Of a stretch of DNA of 64,000 nucleotides, positions 25,883 through 36,042 are shown piece after piece (within the stretch, counting starts at the first letter, position 1; each line of letters begins with the position of its first letter). Under the pieces are notes generated by a model. That model saw nothing but the letters and a program-made list of their open reading frames with translations, was not told the origin of the DNA and searched no databases. The DNA is from Planctomycetota bacterium (GTDB lineage Bacteria > Planctomycetota > B15-G4 > SIAN01): assembly GCA_028289345.1 (NCBI GenBank), contig JANQQL010000015.1:186001-250000 (forward strand), read 5' to 3'. Position numbers and translations under genes: made by a program.

Positions 25883-25931
25883 CGTTCCTCCCCTTGCTAC
25901 CGACGACGACGGTGACTCCAACGACGAAGGG

Positions 25932-26267
25932 TCAGTTGCCTTCCGGTTCGCCGCCGGCGGCACCATCACCTTCGGGCACCGGAATCTCATCGCCGGTGAT
26001 CGCTGCCGGAGGCGCCGGAGCCAAAGAACCCGACTGCTCCTTCGAGATGCAGATGTTGATCAAGATGACGACCGCCAAGAACACGCCGCTCAAGATGCCG
26101 GTGAAGCGGTTGATCCCGGAAGCCTTGACGCCAAACGTCTCTCCCCCGGCACCACCAAAAGCCTCGGCCAATCCGCCGCCCTTGCCTTCCTGCAAGAGAA
26201 TGACTCCCGCAAGCAGAAGCATGACGACGACGAGGACGAACCACAGAAGTCCAATGATCACACCCAT
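25932..26267 (-). CDS. secG: Protein-export membrane protein SecG
   Basis: 111 residues with two membrane helices (residues about 3-23 and 55-75) joined by the SecG loop LLQEGKGGGLAEAFGGAGGETFGVKAS, and a Pro/Gly/Ala-rich acidic C-terminal tail. SecG assists the SecYE channel. GGAATGA lies just before the ATG. It is downstream of tpiA, the common tpiA-secG order. Confidence 0.93.
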   Translation of the reverse strand: MGVIIGLLWFVLVVVMLLLAGVILLQEGKGGGLAEAFGGAGGETFGVKASGINRFTGILSGVFLAVVILINICISKEQSGSLAPAPPAAITGDEIPVPEGDGAAGGEPEGN

Positions 26268-26331
26268 TTTTCATTCCTAAGGCATTGGGGTCGTTCGGCG
26301 ACCGGGGTTCGGCCGGCGACAACCGCTTGCA

Positions 26332-27093
26332 TCACGACGACGTTGCTCCACGGAGGATGCCCACGAAGGGCTCGACCTTCAGAGAGGCCCCTCCGACCAG
26401 GGCGCCGTCCACTCCATCGACGGCCATCAATTCGGCCGCATTGTCGGGCTTCACCGAACCGCCGTACTGGATTCTCACGGATTCGGCGAACGAGTTCGAG
26501 AATCTCTCCGCCAGCCAAGCGCGCAGGATCTGGTGAGCCTCTCCGGCCTGGGCCGTCGTGGCGACCACTCCCGTCCCGATCGCCCAGACCGGCTCGTAGG
26601 CGATGATCAGCCCGGCCAGGTCCGACTCCGAAAAGCCGGCGAAGGCCGCCTCCGCCTGGTGGAGCAGGACGTCCTTGGTCCGGTCGCCCTGGCGTTCCTC
26701 GAGGGTCTCGCCGACGCATACGATCGGTTTCAGCCCAGCCTCTTTCGCGGCGACCACCTTCTTGCCCACCTGCTCGGGGGTCTCCCCCCAGCCGTGGCGT
26801 CGCTCGGAATGTCCCAGAATCACGTGGGTGCATCCCACATCAAGGAGCATCGCGCTGGAAACATCGCCGGTGAAGGCGCCACCGGTCTCCCAGTGCATGT
26901 CCTGTCCGGCCAGGAAGATGCCGCTGTTTCCCAGTTCTCGACCGACCATTTCCAAGTAGGGAAAGGGCGGGGCCACCCCAACTTCGACACCGTTCAGCTC
27001 AGCCATCGCTTGGCCGATTCCGGCGACGAGGTCCCGCGCGCTGGCAGCGTCGGTGTTCATCTTCCAGTTGCCGGCAATCACCGGGGTGCGCAT
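26332..27093 (-). CDS. tpiA: Triose-phosphate isomerase
   Basis: 253 residues from the ATG at 27093 with GGAGG 5 nt upstream; the open frame upstream is not homologous. It begins RTPVIAGNWKMN (substrate Asn/Lys), has HVILGHSERRHGWGET (catalytic His), IIAYEPVWAIGTGVVATTAQA (catalytic Glu and the flexible loop 6), and GGSVKPDN plus DGALVGGASL (phosphate binding). It interconverts dihydroxyacetone phosphate and glyceraldehyde 3-phosphate. Confidence 0.97.
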   Translation of the reverse strand: MRTPVIAGNWKMNTDAASARDLVAGIGQAMAELNGVEVGVAPPFPYLEMVGRELGNSGIFLAGQDMHWETGGAFTGDVSSAMLLDVGCTHVILGHSERRHGWGETPEQVGKKVVAAKEAGLKPIVCVGETLEERQGDRTKDVLLHQAEAAFAGFSESDLAGLIIAYEPVWAIGTGVVATTAQAGEAHQILRAWLAERFSNSFAESVRIQYGGSVKPDNAAELMAVDGVDGALVGGASLKVEPFVGILRGATSS

Positions 27094-27297
27094 CGGTGCC
27101 TCCGAGGGGAACACCCGCGATCGGTCTAAGGGCAATCGCCCCGAAGGATTGGCACGGGGGAATCGCACGAGGAATTTCGCGGGAAGACGGGAATCGGGCG
27201 ACTGTACGTCGGTCCCCAGGCGGAGTCAATGCGCCGGAGAGCCTCTGCGCCCCCTGCCCGGACGTGAGATTGCCTCGAGCCCACGGGACCGAGGAAC

Positions 27298-28887
27298 TCA
27301 GAAATCCGAGAACCCACCGAGCTCTTCGAGCTCCGCTTCGAATCGGGAGAGATCGATGGCCGCGGGAGGAAGCTTCTCGAACGGAACCACCGGAATCATC
27401 GTTGGACCGTCGTTGCCCATGCGTCGCCACACCACGCTGCGAGCGACGAAGTATCGAAACGGCGGCTCCCGCGTCGCGACCACGACGGTGACCGTGAAGA
27501 CGTGGCTCTGCACCGAAAGGATCGACTTCAGCAGGTTCCAAGTCTCGTCTTCGAGGTAGCTCCCCGTTTCCGAGAAGGGCTCCATCAAGCGAAGAGCTTC
27601 GACGCTCTCCAGCGGGTACTCGGTGTCGAGGGATTCGTCTTCGGGGGTGTTGGGGTCGTCTTCTCGGGGGACGTCGTCGAAGCGATCCTGATCGTCCTCG
27701 TCGTCTTCGTCATCGCTGCCGAAGTAGGACTCTTCCTCCTCCGCTAGCTCTTCCAAGACTTCGTCACGGAGGAACTCATAGTCTTCCCAAGAGGTGGCCG
27801 GAATCTCGTCCTCGGAAAACAGGGCGCGCAGCACGCTGGTATGCGCCGTGTTGATATTGATGCGCCCGTTGTTGACCCCCGGTGCCGGCTGAGGAATCGC
27901 CCCTTCTTCGTCCGATGCAGTGCCCGCGGAATCGCTCGTGCCCGAACTTCCGGAATCAGCGGAAGAGTCGCCACCGGAAGAAGGGTCCGCGGGGCCGGAG
28001 CCGGTCCCGCTACCCCCCTGGCCGTTGTTCTGGTTGCCCTGACCTTGCCCATCGGTCTCGTACTTCAAGTTCGACCAGACCGTCAGGATTTTGCTCAACC
28101 CGGGAACCCAAACGCGGTCGTCCTCTTCGCCTTCGGTGAAGCCGTAGAGTGCAGCTTCGTCCAATCCTCCGGTCAACGTCAATTCCTGCAATGACAGCGG
28201 CGGGTGGAACGAGTCCTGATTGGCTGTCTCCCATGGACCTTCCGACAGCGGCGCGATGGGAAGCTCGTCGTCATTTCGGTCGCCCTTCATCCAGGATTCG
28301 AACCGCTCGACGATGCTCTCCGCATCACTGATACTGAAGTCGTTGGTCTGCCCGTCGCGGAGATAGTCGATGGCTCGAATGGTCCGGTCGCGCCATTCCT
28401 GCTGGTATTCCTCGTCGGGACTCCCCAGCAGCAGCAGGTTGATCTTGCTGTCTTCGTCTTCGATGAAGATCTTCGTTTCGAAATCCTGTTCCGAACCAAG
28501 GTCGAACGAAATCGTCCCGCGAGCCCACTCTTCGTCCAACGAATCGTGGCCCGATTCCGAGGCCGCCAACATCGCTTCCGGGCCCCCCGTGGGATCGACG
28601 CCTCCTTCGGCCTGCTCCTCGGCCTGCATCTGGCTGTCCTCCATGTCCTGGAGGAGTTCCGCATTGGCCTTCATCAGAGCCGCCTCGGCGATCTTCTCCA
28701 TCTGGAGTTCCAAGGCCTGGTTCTCGGAGCGGGTCTGATCCACCGTCGCCGAATAGATGAGCTGAGTCACCACCACCACCAGGATCAGCATCACCAGCAG
28801 CGCGAGCACCAACACGATGCCCTCTTCGCGTCGCCCCGAGGGGGCGCGGTGGGCAGCAGCGGCGGAAATGGGAAACGGTGACTTCAT
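27298..28887 (-). CDS. Type II secretion GspK-like minor pseudopilin
   Basis: 529 residues from the ATG at 28887. The leader (SGRREEG) and the long hydrophobic helix IVLVLALLVMLILVVVV form a prepilin-type N-terminus with no Glu at +5, as in GspK, the pseudopilus tip protein. The GspK core is recognised by FIEDEDSKINLLLL, LRDGQTNDFSISDAESIVERF and NININTAHTSVLRALF (helix-hairpin-helix-like SAM domain). It is longer than usual GspK (about 320 residues) because of an acidic insert and a Gly/Ser-rich insert (GNQNNGQGGSGTGSG). No other gsp gene is in the window. The ribosome site is weak. Confidence 0.8.
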   Translation of the reverse strand: MKSPFPISAAAAHRAPSGRREEGIVLVLALLVMLILVVVVTQLIYSATVDQTRSENQALELQMEKIAEAALMKANAELLQDMEDSQMQAEEQAEGGVDPTGGPEAMLAASESGHDSLDEEWARGTISFDLGSEQDFETKIFIEDEDSKINLLLLGSPDEEYQQEWRDRTIRAIDYLRDGQTNDFSISDAESIVERFESWMKGDRNDDELPIAPLSEGPWETANQDSFHPPLSLQELTLTGGLDEAALYGFTEGEEDDRVWVPGLSKILTVWSNLKYETDGQGQGNQNNGQGGSGTGSGPADPSSGGDSSADSGSSGTSDSAGTASDEEGAIPQPAPGVNNGRININTAHTSVLRALFSEDEIPATSWEDYEFLRDEVLEELAEEEESYFGSDDEDDEDDQDRFDDVPREDDPNTPEDESLDTEYPLESVEALRLMEPFSETGSYLEDETWNLLKSILSVQSHVFTVTVVVATREPPFRYFVARSVVWRRMGNDGPTMIPVVPFEKLPPAAIDLSRFEAELEELGGFSDF

Positions 28888-29112
28888 GGACCGGAGGGTA
28901 GCTAACCGCGGGGGAAACTTCTTGGACGCCGCCCTCCGCACGGGCTTCCCGATTTTCTGGGGATGACGAGCGTTCCGACGTGAGGGTTGGATCCAGAACC
29001 GTCCCCCGCGGTACACCGTCATATCGAGACGAAGGGCTCGGAGTCGTGTCGTCGCACCGTTCGCGGGAAACTTCTGACGGCAGCCGCGCCCGCCTCGGAA
29101 GCGTTCGAGGAA

Positions 29113-32034
29113 TCAGTCTTCCTCGAACTCGTCCTCGAATTCACTGGTGTCGATCTGGCTCAACAGTTCGTCGAATCGAGTGTCTCGGGGAGGTGGATCG
29201 GGTTGCGGAGAACCCAGTTCCTCGAGCATGGCGATCGCGCGTTGCAGCTCCCAATGATGGGCGTGGGGTGGACCATCGCACCAGGATTGCCGGAAGGCTT
29301 CCGCCGCAGCTGCGATCGCCGCAGGCCGATTCTTCGCGTCCCGCTCGACCTTGGCGAGGACGTTGTATGCCTCGGCGAGGAGCAGTCGACAGGGACCGCG
29401 CTTGGCGATCTCTTGGGAGTCGAGGAGGAGTTGACGAGCGAAGTCCAGATTGCCTTGCATCCGATGGGCTTCTGCCAAAAGAGAGCTGAACTCCACCTCC
29501 TCCGCAGACCACGACTTTTCGCGGGACTCGAGGTGAGCCGGAGCCAACTCCTTGATGACTTTCTCGGCAAGCTCCATTCCCAACCAAGCCCTTGCACAGG
29601 TGATCAAGGAAGCCTCGTCGACATCGACAGATCGATAATCTCCCGAGACGACCTGGATCAGTGGATAGTAGTGCGAAATCTCAAAAGTGTCGTCCTCGTC
29701 CGCTGTCTGCGCACCTGCCGCTGCTTGCTCCAAGCACTCATTGGCAAGCTCCAGCTGTCCCAACATCGCCCAATAAACGGCATAACTACCCGCGTCGAAT
29801 CTCGCCCACATATCTGTCCCAAGACAGGCGATCTTCAACCACTTCCCAGCTTCTTCGAGCAATCCAACGTCCAAACACAAACGGCCGATGAAGCCACCGA
29901 CCTGGGGCTTCATCTGACTGCGGTCCTCACTGCTCCAAAGTAGACGGTAACAACGAAGCGCATTCTCGAAATCCAGAGATCGGCGAAACGCATGACCTAA
30001 CTGCGCATACGTAGAAATCTCCAAACCTTCCGGAGGAGAATCCAAACCTGCTGGAAACAAGCTCCGCAACATTGCGAGATTCATCGAGGACTGCCCACTA
30101 CCCCAAAAGTCCACGACGTGGTTGATTCGTTCAAAGTAAAGACCAGATGCCTCGTGGAATTTCTCCAATGCGACGAGCGAATGAAAGAGCTCCAGGACGG
30201 GTGTTGCTTCCGAGACTGACAGTTCTTCCTTCTTGCTTGCCGGAAAGGCTTCGAAATGGGAACGAAGCACTTGGTGGACACCCATCTTCTGAGCTTCGGG
30301 GAGACCTTCCCAGACCACTCCGCGAACGATGGGGTGAAGATCGTAGTGGTTGGCGGCACGATCCCAGCCGATGAGACTCCGGTCCTCCAGTTCCGACAAC
30401 TCCTTGTCGAGCACCGAGCGTGACGTGGCTTCGTCCGTCCCCTCTGGCCTGCTGCGGTTGAACAGAGCCGCAAGGGTGTCATAGGTGACCGGAGCGCGGA
30501 ACGCGGCGATGGTTTGCAGGAGGTGACGGGCCTCCTCTCCGAGACCCTGCAGCGCATACGCGAGGACATGAGATTTGACCTGCACGAGGGGCAACCGGTA
30601 TGGATTGAATTCGGGGTATGCGCGCTGCCACGCATCGAAGTCGCCGGGTGCCGGCCGAAACCTCGCGACCTCGCCGGCAAGTGCACGAATCAGCAGCGGA
30701 TAGTGGTCGAACTTGGCGAACAAGCCCTCCAATTCTTCTTCCCCGCCACCGACACCCATCTCCCTCCACAATGCCAGTGCATCGGAGGGAGTCAGGCCCC
30801 GCAGAAAGACCGCTTCGCTGCCGGGCATCGCTTGACCAGTCACCGTCTGCAGTGCCGAAGGGAACAGGCGCGTGGTCACGAGAATCCTCGACGCTCGGAC
30901 ACTCGCGAGCTTTCGCAGGAAGACTCCCGCGTGAGGATCGATGGTATTGCGCAGCCGATGCTGAGCCACCATGGTCTCAGTCTCTGCCGCATCCAAGCCC
31001 AGAGCACCCGCCACCTGATTCGCCGTGCGTGTATCCAGTTCGTCATCCGACAGGTGAGCGAAGTCCAAGCCGGAATAGGCCAGCAGCAATCTCTCGGCAC
31101 CGTCGAGAACCAACAGAAACGGCTCTCGATCCAACACCGCAAGGAGCGCAGCTTCCTGCTCACTGAGGGATAGGGACGCTTCCATCTCCTTGCGTCGTTG
31201 GCCGGTGCAATAGGCCAACGCGGAACTCAGGAATTGCTGATAGCCCGCATCGCTTTCGTAAAAACTCCACCACATGCGCCCCGTCAGGGGCTGAAAAGAC
31301 TCGGCCGCATGTTGCTGGAACCACTTCCAGGTCACGGCGCTTTTTCCCATGCCACCGATGGCAACAAGGCAGAGCAATCTCACATCTGCTCTGTCGCCTT
31401 CCGAGCCGCGGACCCACTGATCGAGGAGGCCCAGCTCCTTGTCCCGCCCGACAAGGTTTTTCGTCTGCAGCAAGGTGTAGGGATGAGCGACGTAGGGCTC
31501 GGGAGTGGAAGGAATGAGGGACAGTGCGGGACGGTGCGCAGCGTCCGGCTCCGACTCGTGGGAATCAAGGAGCTTCGGCAAGTGCTGGAAGAGATCCGAC
31601 CTCAGTCGCTCGGGGGTGGTGAGAGTCGCCACGGTATGCCGTGACCGATGACTCGCCTTGAGTGCGCTCAATCGAGCCTTCGGATCCCCTTCGTCGATCA
31701 TCCCGGGAATCCAAGGTTGGTCCTCCGCAAGGAGGAAGATCAGGATCTCGAGGCCGGCATCAATCGCCCAGTCGTATTCGAGCTCCGTGATGCTCTTGCC
31801 TTCGAAGCCCGCAGGCTGGAATCCGTAGCGATGAGCGTAAAGAGCGACGAACAAGTCGGCCGAGCGGACCTTCTTTTCGCAAAGGTCCACGGGAATCGCC
31901 GAATCCGGCCCGAAGTCCTCCATCGCCACAACTTCCAACCCAAGGCGATGACCCACGTGGGTGACGACCTCGCGGTATTCACCGAGGTCGTCGTGAGTAC
32001 TGCTCAGAAACAACCGAGTCTTGTTCGAGCCCAT
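29113..32034 (-). CDS. DUF4062-STAND NTPase with C-terminal TPR-like region (defence or signalling candidate)
   Basis: 973 residues from the ATG at 32034, which precedes the conserved N-terminus; the frame is open 50 codons further. Residues about 5-105 are a DUF4062 domain (TRLFLSSTHDDLGEYREVV, VRSADLFVALYAHRYG, SITELEYDWAIDAG), a Rossmann/TIR-like sensor or effector. After a linker, an NB-ARC/STAND module follows: P-loop VAIGGMGKS (about 224-232), Walker B PFLLVLDGAERLL and sensor TTRLFPS, then a winged helix. The last 350 residues are helical repeats of TPR type. STAND proteins with such N-terminal domains act as triggered switches, many in antiphage immunity. Base composition looks less GC-rich than the housekeeping block, suggesting acquisition. 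Confidence 0.85.
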   Translation of the reverse strand: MGSNKTRLFLSSTHDDLGEYREVVTHVGHRLGLEVVAMEDFGPDSAIPVDLCEKKVRSADLFVALYAHRYGFQPAGFEGKSITELEYDWAIDAGLEILIFLLAEDQPWIPGMIDEGDPKARLSALKASHRSRHTVATLTTPERLRSDLFQHLPKLLDSHESEPDAAHRPALSLIPSTPEPYVAHPYTLLQTKNLVGRDKELGLLDQWVRGSEGDRADVRLLCLVAIGGMGKSAVTWKWFQQHAAESFQPLTGRMWWSFYESDAGYQQFLSSALAYCTGQRRKEMEASLSLSEQEAALLAVLDREPFLLVLDGAERLLLAYSGLDFAHLSDDELDTRTANQVAGALGLDAAETETMVAQHRLRNTIDPHAGVFLRKLASVRASRILVTTRLFPSALQTVTGQAMPGSEAVFLRGLTPSDALALWREMGVGGGEEELEGLFAKFDHYPLLIRALAGEVARFRPAPGDFDAWQRAYPEFNPYRLPLVQVKSHVLAYALQGLGEEARHLLQTIAAFRAPVTYDTLAALFNRSRPEGTDEATSRSVLDKELSELEDRSLIGWDRAANHYDLHPIVRGVVWEGLPEAQKMGVHQVLRSHFEAFPASKKEELSVSEATPVLELFHSLVALEKFHEASGLYFERINHVVDFWGSGQSSMNLAMLRSLFPAGLDSPPEGLEISTYAQLGHAFRRSLDFENALRCYRLLWSSEDRSQMKPQVGGFIGRLCLDVGLLEEAGKWLKIACLGTDMWARFDAGSYAVYWAMLGQLELANECLEQAAAGAQTADEDDTFEISHYYPLIQVVSGDYRSVDVDEASLITCARAWLGMELAEKVIKELAPAHLESREKSWSAEEVEFSSLLAEAHRMQGNLDFARQLLLDSQEIAKRGPCRLLLAEAYNVLAKVERDAKNRPAAIAAAAEAFRQSWCDGPPHAHHWELQRAIAMLEELGSPQPDPPPRDTRFDELLSQIDTSEFEDEFEED

Positions 32035-32873
32035 GGAATGTTCGTGTCGTCCCCAAAACTTGTTCAATGCGCACAATGCCCGGGAGGAGCCGTTGGTCGG
32101 GATTCCACGGCGGAAGAATCGCGGAATGTCGGCGCAGCGGAGACGATACGCGATTCCCTTTGTTTCCGCCAAGGCCCCACGCAATCAGAGTGCGTGGTTC
32201 CCGTGGTCACAATTCATGGTCAAGGATCGCATCGTCGGGAGAGTGGAGACCCGGTCTCCTCCCATTGCCTATGCCAAGTTCCGGTCGCTAAGAAATGCAG
32301 CGGCATCTCGCACAGGAAGCTGGACAGCTCACGGAAGCGAATGATCCGGTGTCCATCCACCGACCATCACATCAACCATGAGTGTCTCCAAAAAATCGGA
32401 ATCATTGTCCCGGAACCTCCATCGAAGAGAGACCGGTCACCAAGTCGACATCCTTCCGTGCCTCGCGAGTCTCTGTTGCTCTGATGGAAACGCGAAAGCT
32501 CCTCACCAAGCCATGGCCCCCAATGGCGGAAGATCCTTGACGGGGCCGGGCGGGTTGCTTGAGCCGGTCCGCGCGTCGAGCACAAAATTTGGACGCAAGA
32601 CGAGTCACCAACGAATGCGTACCAGAATGATCCTCGTTCTCTCCAAAACTCCCGCGAATTCGTCTCCCGACACGCAGCAGCCGCGGGAGGGCTTTGCAAG
32701 ATCTGTGAGACAGGAAGGATCGTTGCAACAACGGTCTTCGTCGCGGGATCGAATCGGTCACGCGTTGATGAACATGACAAAGACCCTCGATCCAGGAATT
32801 CTTGTGCGCTCCAAAGACAGAGCCTACTCTCAGCCGCGTTCCAGAGATCCCACTCACGACGAGGTATCGATTG
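32035..32873. other. 840-nt intergenic region, no gene supported
   Basis: It lies between the divergent STAND gene and the subtilisin gene. Frames crossing it on both strands give peptides without hydrophobic cores or domains, and the long minus-strand frame entering from 34718 is a shadow of the protease gene. No tRNA fold, CRISPR-like repeat or clear terminator was found. It must contain both promoters. Confidence 0.45.
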
Positions 32874-35800
32874 ATGAAACGATTCTCCGGTTGGATCTTT
32901 GTCTCCACCCTCCCCTGTTTGTCTGTACTCACACCCACTGCCTCGGCATTCCAAGGAACTCCCCGCGAGGCCCCTCTCGTGCAATTCGCGGCAGCGCAAG
33001 GCGGTGGGCAAGCGCCTCCAAAGGCGTTGACTCGCTATGCGCCGGGGCGAGTGTTGATCCAGGTCCGAGAAGCGGACATGGAACGTTCCACTCTCGATCG
33101 AAGATGGCGAGGCGGAAGCCTGCCCGAGTCCTATCGCTCGGCGGGAATCCCCGGGTTGGACTTCGAGCTCGCGAATGCCAACGCCACAGGAATCACCCGA
33201 GCACTGATCGAAGCGCGAGACGTCCGCGTTGCTCGAGAAGTGGGCTTGGATCGCTGGTACATGGCCTACGTCGACACCGACGAAGACATCGAGACCCTGG
33301 CCAAGCGCCTCAAGGAACTCCCGGAAGTGGAAGATGCGACTCCGGACTATCGCGCGTTTCCTGCCGCCGTTCCCAATGACCCGCTGCACTCGAGCCACTG
33401 GGGTCACAACAACACCGGACAGATGCTCGACTTTTGCTGGGGTTGTGGCGGACACCCGGCCGGTAGCCCCGTCGGGACCGTAGGCTTCGACAGCAATGCC
33501 CAGGCTGCCTGGGACGAACCCCAGGGCTTCGGCTCCGCGAGCGTGGTGATCGCCATCATTGACAGCGGCGTCGACGTCGGACATCCGGACCTGCGCCAAG
33601 TGGCAGGCTGGGACTACGGGGACAACGACTCGAATCCGGATGACAACGCCGCGGGCGCTGGGCATGGCACCGCTTGTGCAGGAGTCGCGGCCGCCATCAA
33701 CGGCAACGGACTCGGAACCGCGGGCATCGCGGGTGGCTGCTCGATCATGCCGCTCAAGGTCGCCGACAGTGCCGGCAACCTGTTCCTGTCTTCGGTCGCC
33801 AATGCCATCACCCACGCCGCGGACAACGGCGCGGACATCGCTTCGATGAGTTTGGGCGCGGCGATTTCCAACGACCCGGCCACTTCGAGCGCGATCAGCT
33901 ATGCGCATTCGAATGGTGTCACACTTCTCGCGGCGACGGCGAACTCCAACTCTTCCACCATCGACTATCCGGCCAATCACGCGTTGGTCATTGGTGTGGG
34001 TGCGGCCTCTCCTTGTGGTCAGCGCAAGCGCTCTTCTTCCAGCTCTTCCGAACTGAACCCGGGAGTCAGCCCCGATCCCAACGGTTACACCTGTGACGGC
34101 GAGCGCTGGTGGGGCTCGAGCTATGGCACCAACACTCAGGACGCCGCGGGTGCGGTGGACTTGATCGCTCCCACGATTCTTCCGACCACGGACATCCAAG
34201 GCTCCGGGGGCTACGACCCGGGGAACTACTCTCTGTGGTTCAACGGAACGTCGTGCTCCACGCCTTACGCGGCAGGTGTCTGTGCGCTCATTCTGTCCGG
34301 CAATCCGAGCTTCACCCCGGATCAGGTCCGCACTCGTCTGCTGACCACTTGCTCTGACGTGACCAGCGTCGAATCCGGCGCTGGCTGGGACCGCTACACG
34401 GGCTATGGCATGGTGGATGCGGCGGCTGCCGTTGCCGGTGGTGGCTCGAGTGGTCCCGAGTACACCACCATTCCTTACGCCACGGGGTTCGAGTCCGGCA
34501 GCTTGGATCAGTACTGGTCGAGCACTGCGGGAGTCGAAGGTCGCATCCAGGTCACCTCTGCGAACGGCCCCTCGGCCGGCAGTTTCCATCTGACCATGGA
34601 CGACTCGGTGAGTGGCGGCTCCTTTTCCCAGAACGAGGTGCGACTCCATCTCGACCTGAGCGGTGAGACCGAAGTGGACCTTTCCTTCCGCTGGAAAGAG
34701 TTCGGCGACGAGACCCACACCCAGGACGGCGTGTACTTCTCGGACAACGGCGGAACCAGCTTCTCCAAGGTGATCAATCTGGAAGGTGGCTCCACGACCA
34801 ACAACACCTGGCAGACCATCAACGCCGATCTGGACTCCCTCGCGGCAGGCGCTGGCCTCTCGCTGTCATCCACCTTCGTCATCAAATTTCAGCAGTACGA
34901 CAACTATCCAATCACTTCCGACGGCTTCGCCTTTGACGAGATCTCTGTGGACGCTGGCTCGACCGGAGGAGGCGGCGACTACGCCACCCTTCCCTACTCC
35001 ACCGGCTTCGAATCCGGCTCTCTGGACGCCAACTGGAGCACGGTGCTGGGAACCGAAGGCCGCATCCTGGTGACCTCTGCCAACTCGCCATTCGCGGGCA
35101 GCTTCCACTTGACCATGGACGACACCCTCAACGGGGGCGCCTTCTCTCAAAACGAAGCATGGATGGGTCTCGACCTGAGTGGGGAAACCCAAGTCGACCT
35201 GTCCTTCCAATGGAAGGAGTTCGGCGACGAGACCCACGCCCAGGACGGCATCTACTTCTCCGACAACGGCGGATCGAGCTTCACCAAGGTTCACGATCTG
35301 AACGGCGGCTCGACCACCAATGGCACCTGGCAATCGGTCGCGCTTGACCTCGACGCGTTGGCTTCGAGCGCTGGCCTGTCTCTGTCGTCCACGTTTGTGG
35401 TGAAGTTCCAACAGTACGACAACTACGGCATCGCCACCGACGGCTTCGCCTTTGACGACATCTCCGTGGTCGAAGGCGGTTCCAGCGGCTCTTCCGGAGC
35501 TCCCCTGCCCTACTTCACCGGTTTCGAGTCCGGTTCCTTGGATTCGTTCTGGACCACGAGTGCTGGCACGGAAGGTCGCATTCTGGTCACCTCGGGCAAC
35601 GGTCCCTACGCCGGCAGCTTCCACCTGACCATGGATGACTCAGTCGACGGCAGCGCGTTCTCTCAGAACGAGGCTTGGTTGATGCTCGACCTCACGGGCG
35701 AAACCCAGGTCGACCTGTCGTTCCGCTGGAAGGATTTCTCGGACGAGACCCACGCCCAGGATGGCGTGTACTTCTCGGACAACGGAGGAACGAGCTTCAC

Positions 35801-35990
35801 CAAGGTCTACGACCTGAACGGCGGCTCGTTCGCCAACAACACCTGGCAGCTGATTTCCATGGATCTTGATGCCTTGGCGGCCAGCGCGGGACTCTCGTTG
35901 AATGGAGACTTCGTGGTCAAGTTCCAGCAGTACGACAACTATTCGGCCACCGTCGACGGAATGGCCTTTGACGACATTTCGGTCGATTGA
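32874..35990 (+). CDS. Secreted S8 subtilisin-type serine protease with three C-terminal beta-sandwich repeats
   Basis: 1038 residues. The signal peptide is MKRFSGWIFVSTLPCLSVLTPTASA with likely cleavage after ASA. A propeptide region follows (about 30-160), then the S8 core: Asp in VVIAIIDSGVDVGHPDL, His in GHGTACAGVAAA and Ser in FNGTSCSTPYAAGVCALIL. A poly-Ser insert (KRSSSSSSELN) interrupts the core before the Ser motif. The C-terminus holds three copies of a roughly 160-residue domain, each with TGFESGSLD, SFHLTMDD, DGVYFSDNGG and KFQQYDNY. These lectin- or MAM-like modules probably bind a surface or substrate. A UUCG-loop terminator follows at 36043. Confidence 0.92.
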   Translation: MKRFSGWIFVSTLPCLSVLTPTASAFQGTPREAPLVQFAAAQGGGQAPPKALTRYAPGRVLIQVREADMERSTLDRRWRGGSLPESYRSAGIPGLDFELANANATGITRALIEARDVRVAREVGLDRWYMAYVDTDEDIETLAKRLKELPEVEDATPDYRAFPAAVPNDPLHSSHWGHNNTGQMLDFCWGCGGHPAGSPVGTVGFDSNAQAAWDEPQGFGSASVVIAIIDSGVDVGHPDLRQVAGWDYGDNDSNPDDNAAGAGHGTACAGVAAAINGNGLGTAGIAGGCSIMPLKVADSAGNLFLSSVANAITHAADNGADIASMSLGAAISNDPATSSAISYAHSNGVTLLAATANSNSSTIDYPANHALVIGVGAASPCGQRKRSSSSSSELNPGVSPDPNGYTCDGERWWGSSYGTNTQDAAGAVDLIAPTILPTTDIQGSGGYDPGNYSLWFNGTSCSTPYAAGVCALILSGNPSFTPDQVRTRLLTTCSDVTSVESGAGWDRYTGYGMVDAAAAVAGGGSSGPEYTTIPYATGFESGSLDQYWSSTAGVEGRIQVTSANGPSAGSFHLTMDDSVSGGSFSQNEVRLHLDLSGETEVDLSFRWKEFGDETHTQDGVYFSDNGGTSFSKVINLEGGSTTNNTWQTINADLDSLAAGAGLSLSSTFVIKFQQYDNYPITSDGFAFDEISVDAGSTGGGGDYATLPYSTGFESGSLDANWSTVLGTEGRILVTSANSPFAGSFHLTMDDTLNGGAFSQNEAWMGLDLSGETQVDLSFQWKEFGDETHAQDGIYFSDNGGSSFTKVHDLNGGSTTNGTWQSVALDLDALASSAGLSLSSTFVVKFQQYDNYGIATDGFAFDDISVVEGGSSGSSGAPLPYFTGFESGSLDSFWTTSAGTEGRILVTSGNGPYAGSFHLTMDDSVDGSAFSQNEAWLMLDLTGETQVDLSFRWKDFSDETHAQDGVYFSDNGGTSFTKVYDLNGGSFANNTWQLISMDLDALAASAGLSLNGDFVVKFQQYDNYSATVDGMAFDDISVD
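34461..35987 (+). repeat. Three tandem copies of a roughly 500-bp coding repeat
   Basis: Copies lie at about 34461-34956, 34980-35470 and 35500-35987 within the protease gene. Each encodes the same order of motifs (GFESGSLD, EGRI.VTS, SFHLTMDD, FSQNE, FSDNGG, FQQYDNY, DDISV). Amino-acid identity between copies is high by eye, and silent differences are spread evenly, so the triplication is not brand-new. Confidence 0.85.
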
Positions 35991-36042
35991 TCGGAAAGCG
36001 TGGATCGGTGAATTTGCCGATCGCGTGAGCTGCACTTCCAGG

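Noticed and set aside
32367..34718. 783-codon minus-strand frame opposite the subtilisin gene
   Set aside because: It is a shadow of the protease gene, whose signal peptide, catalytic triad and repeats are all intact on the plus strand.
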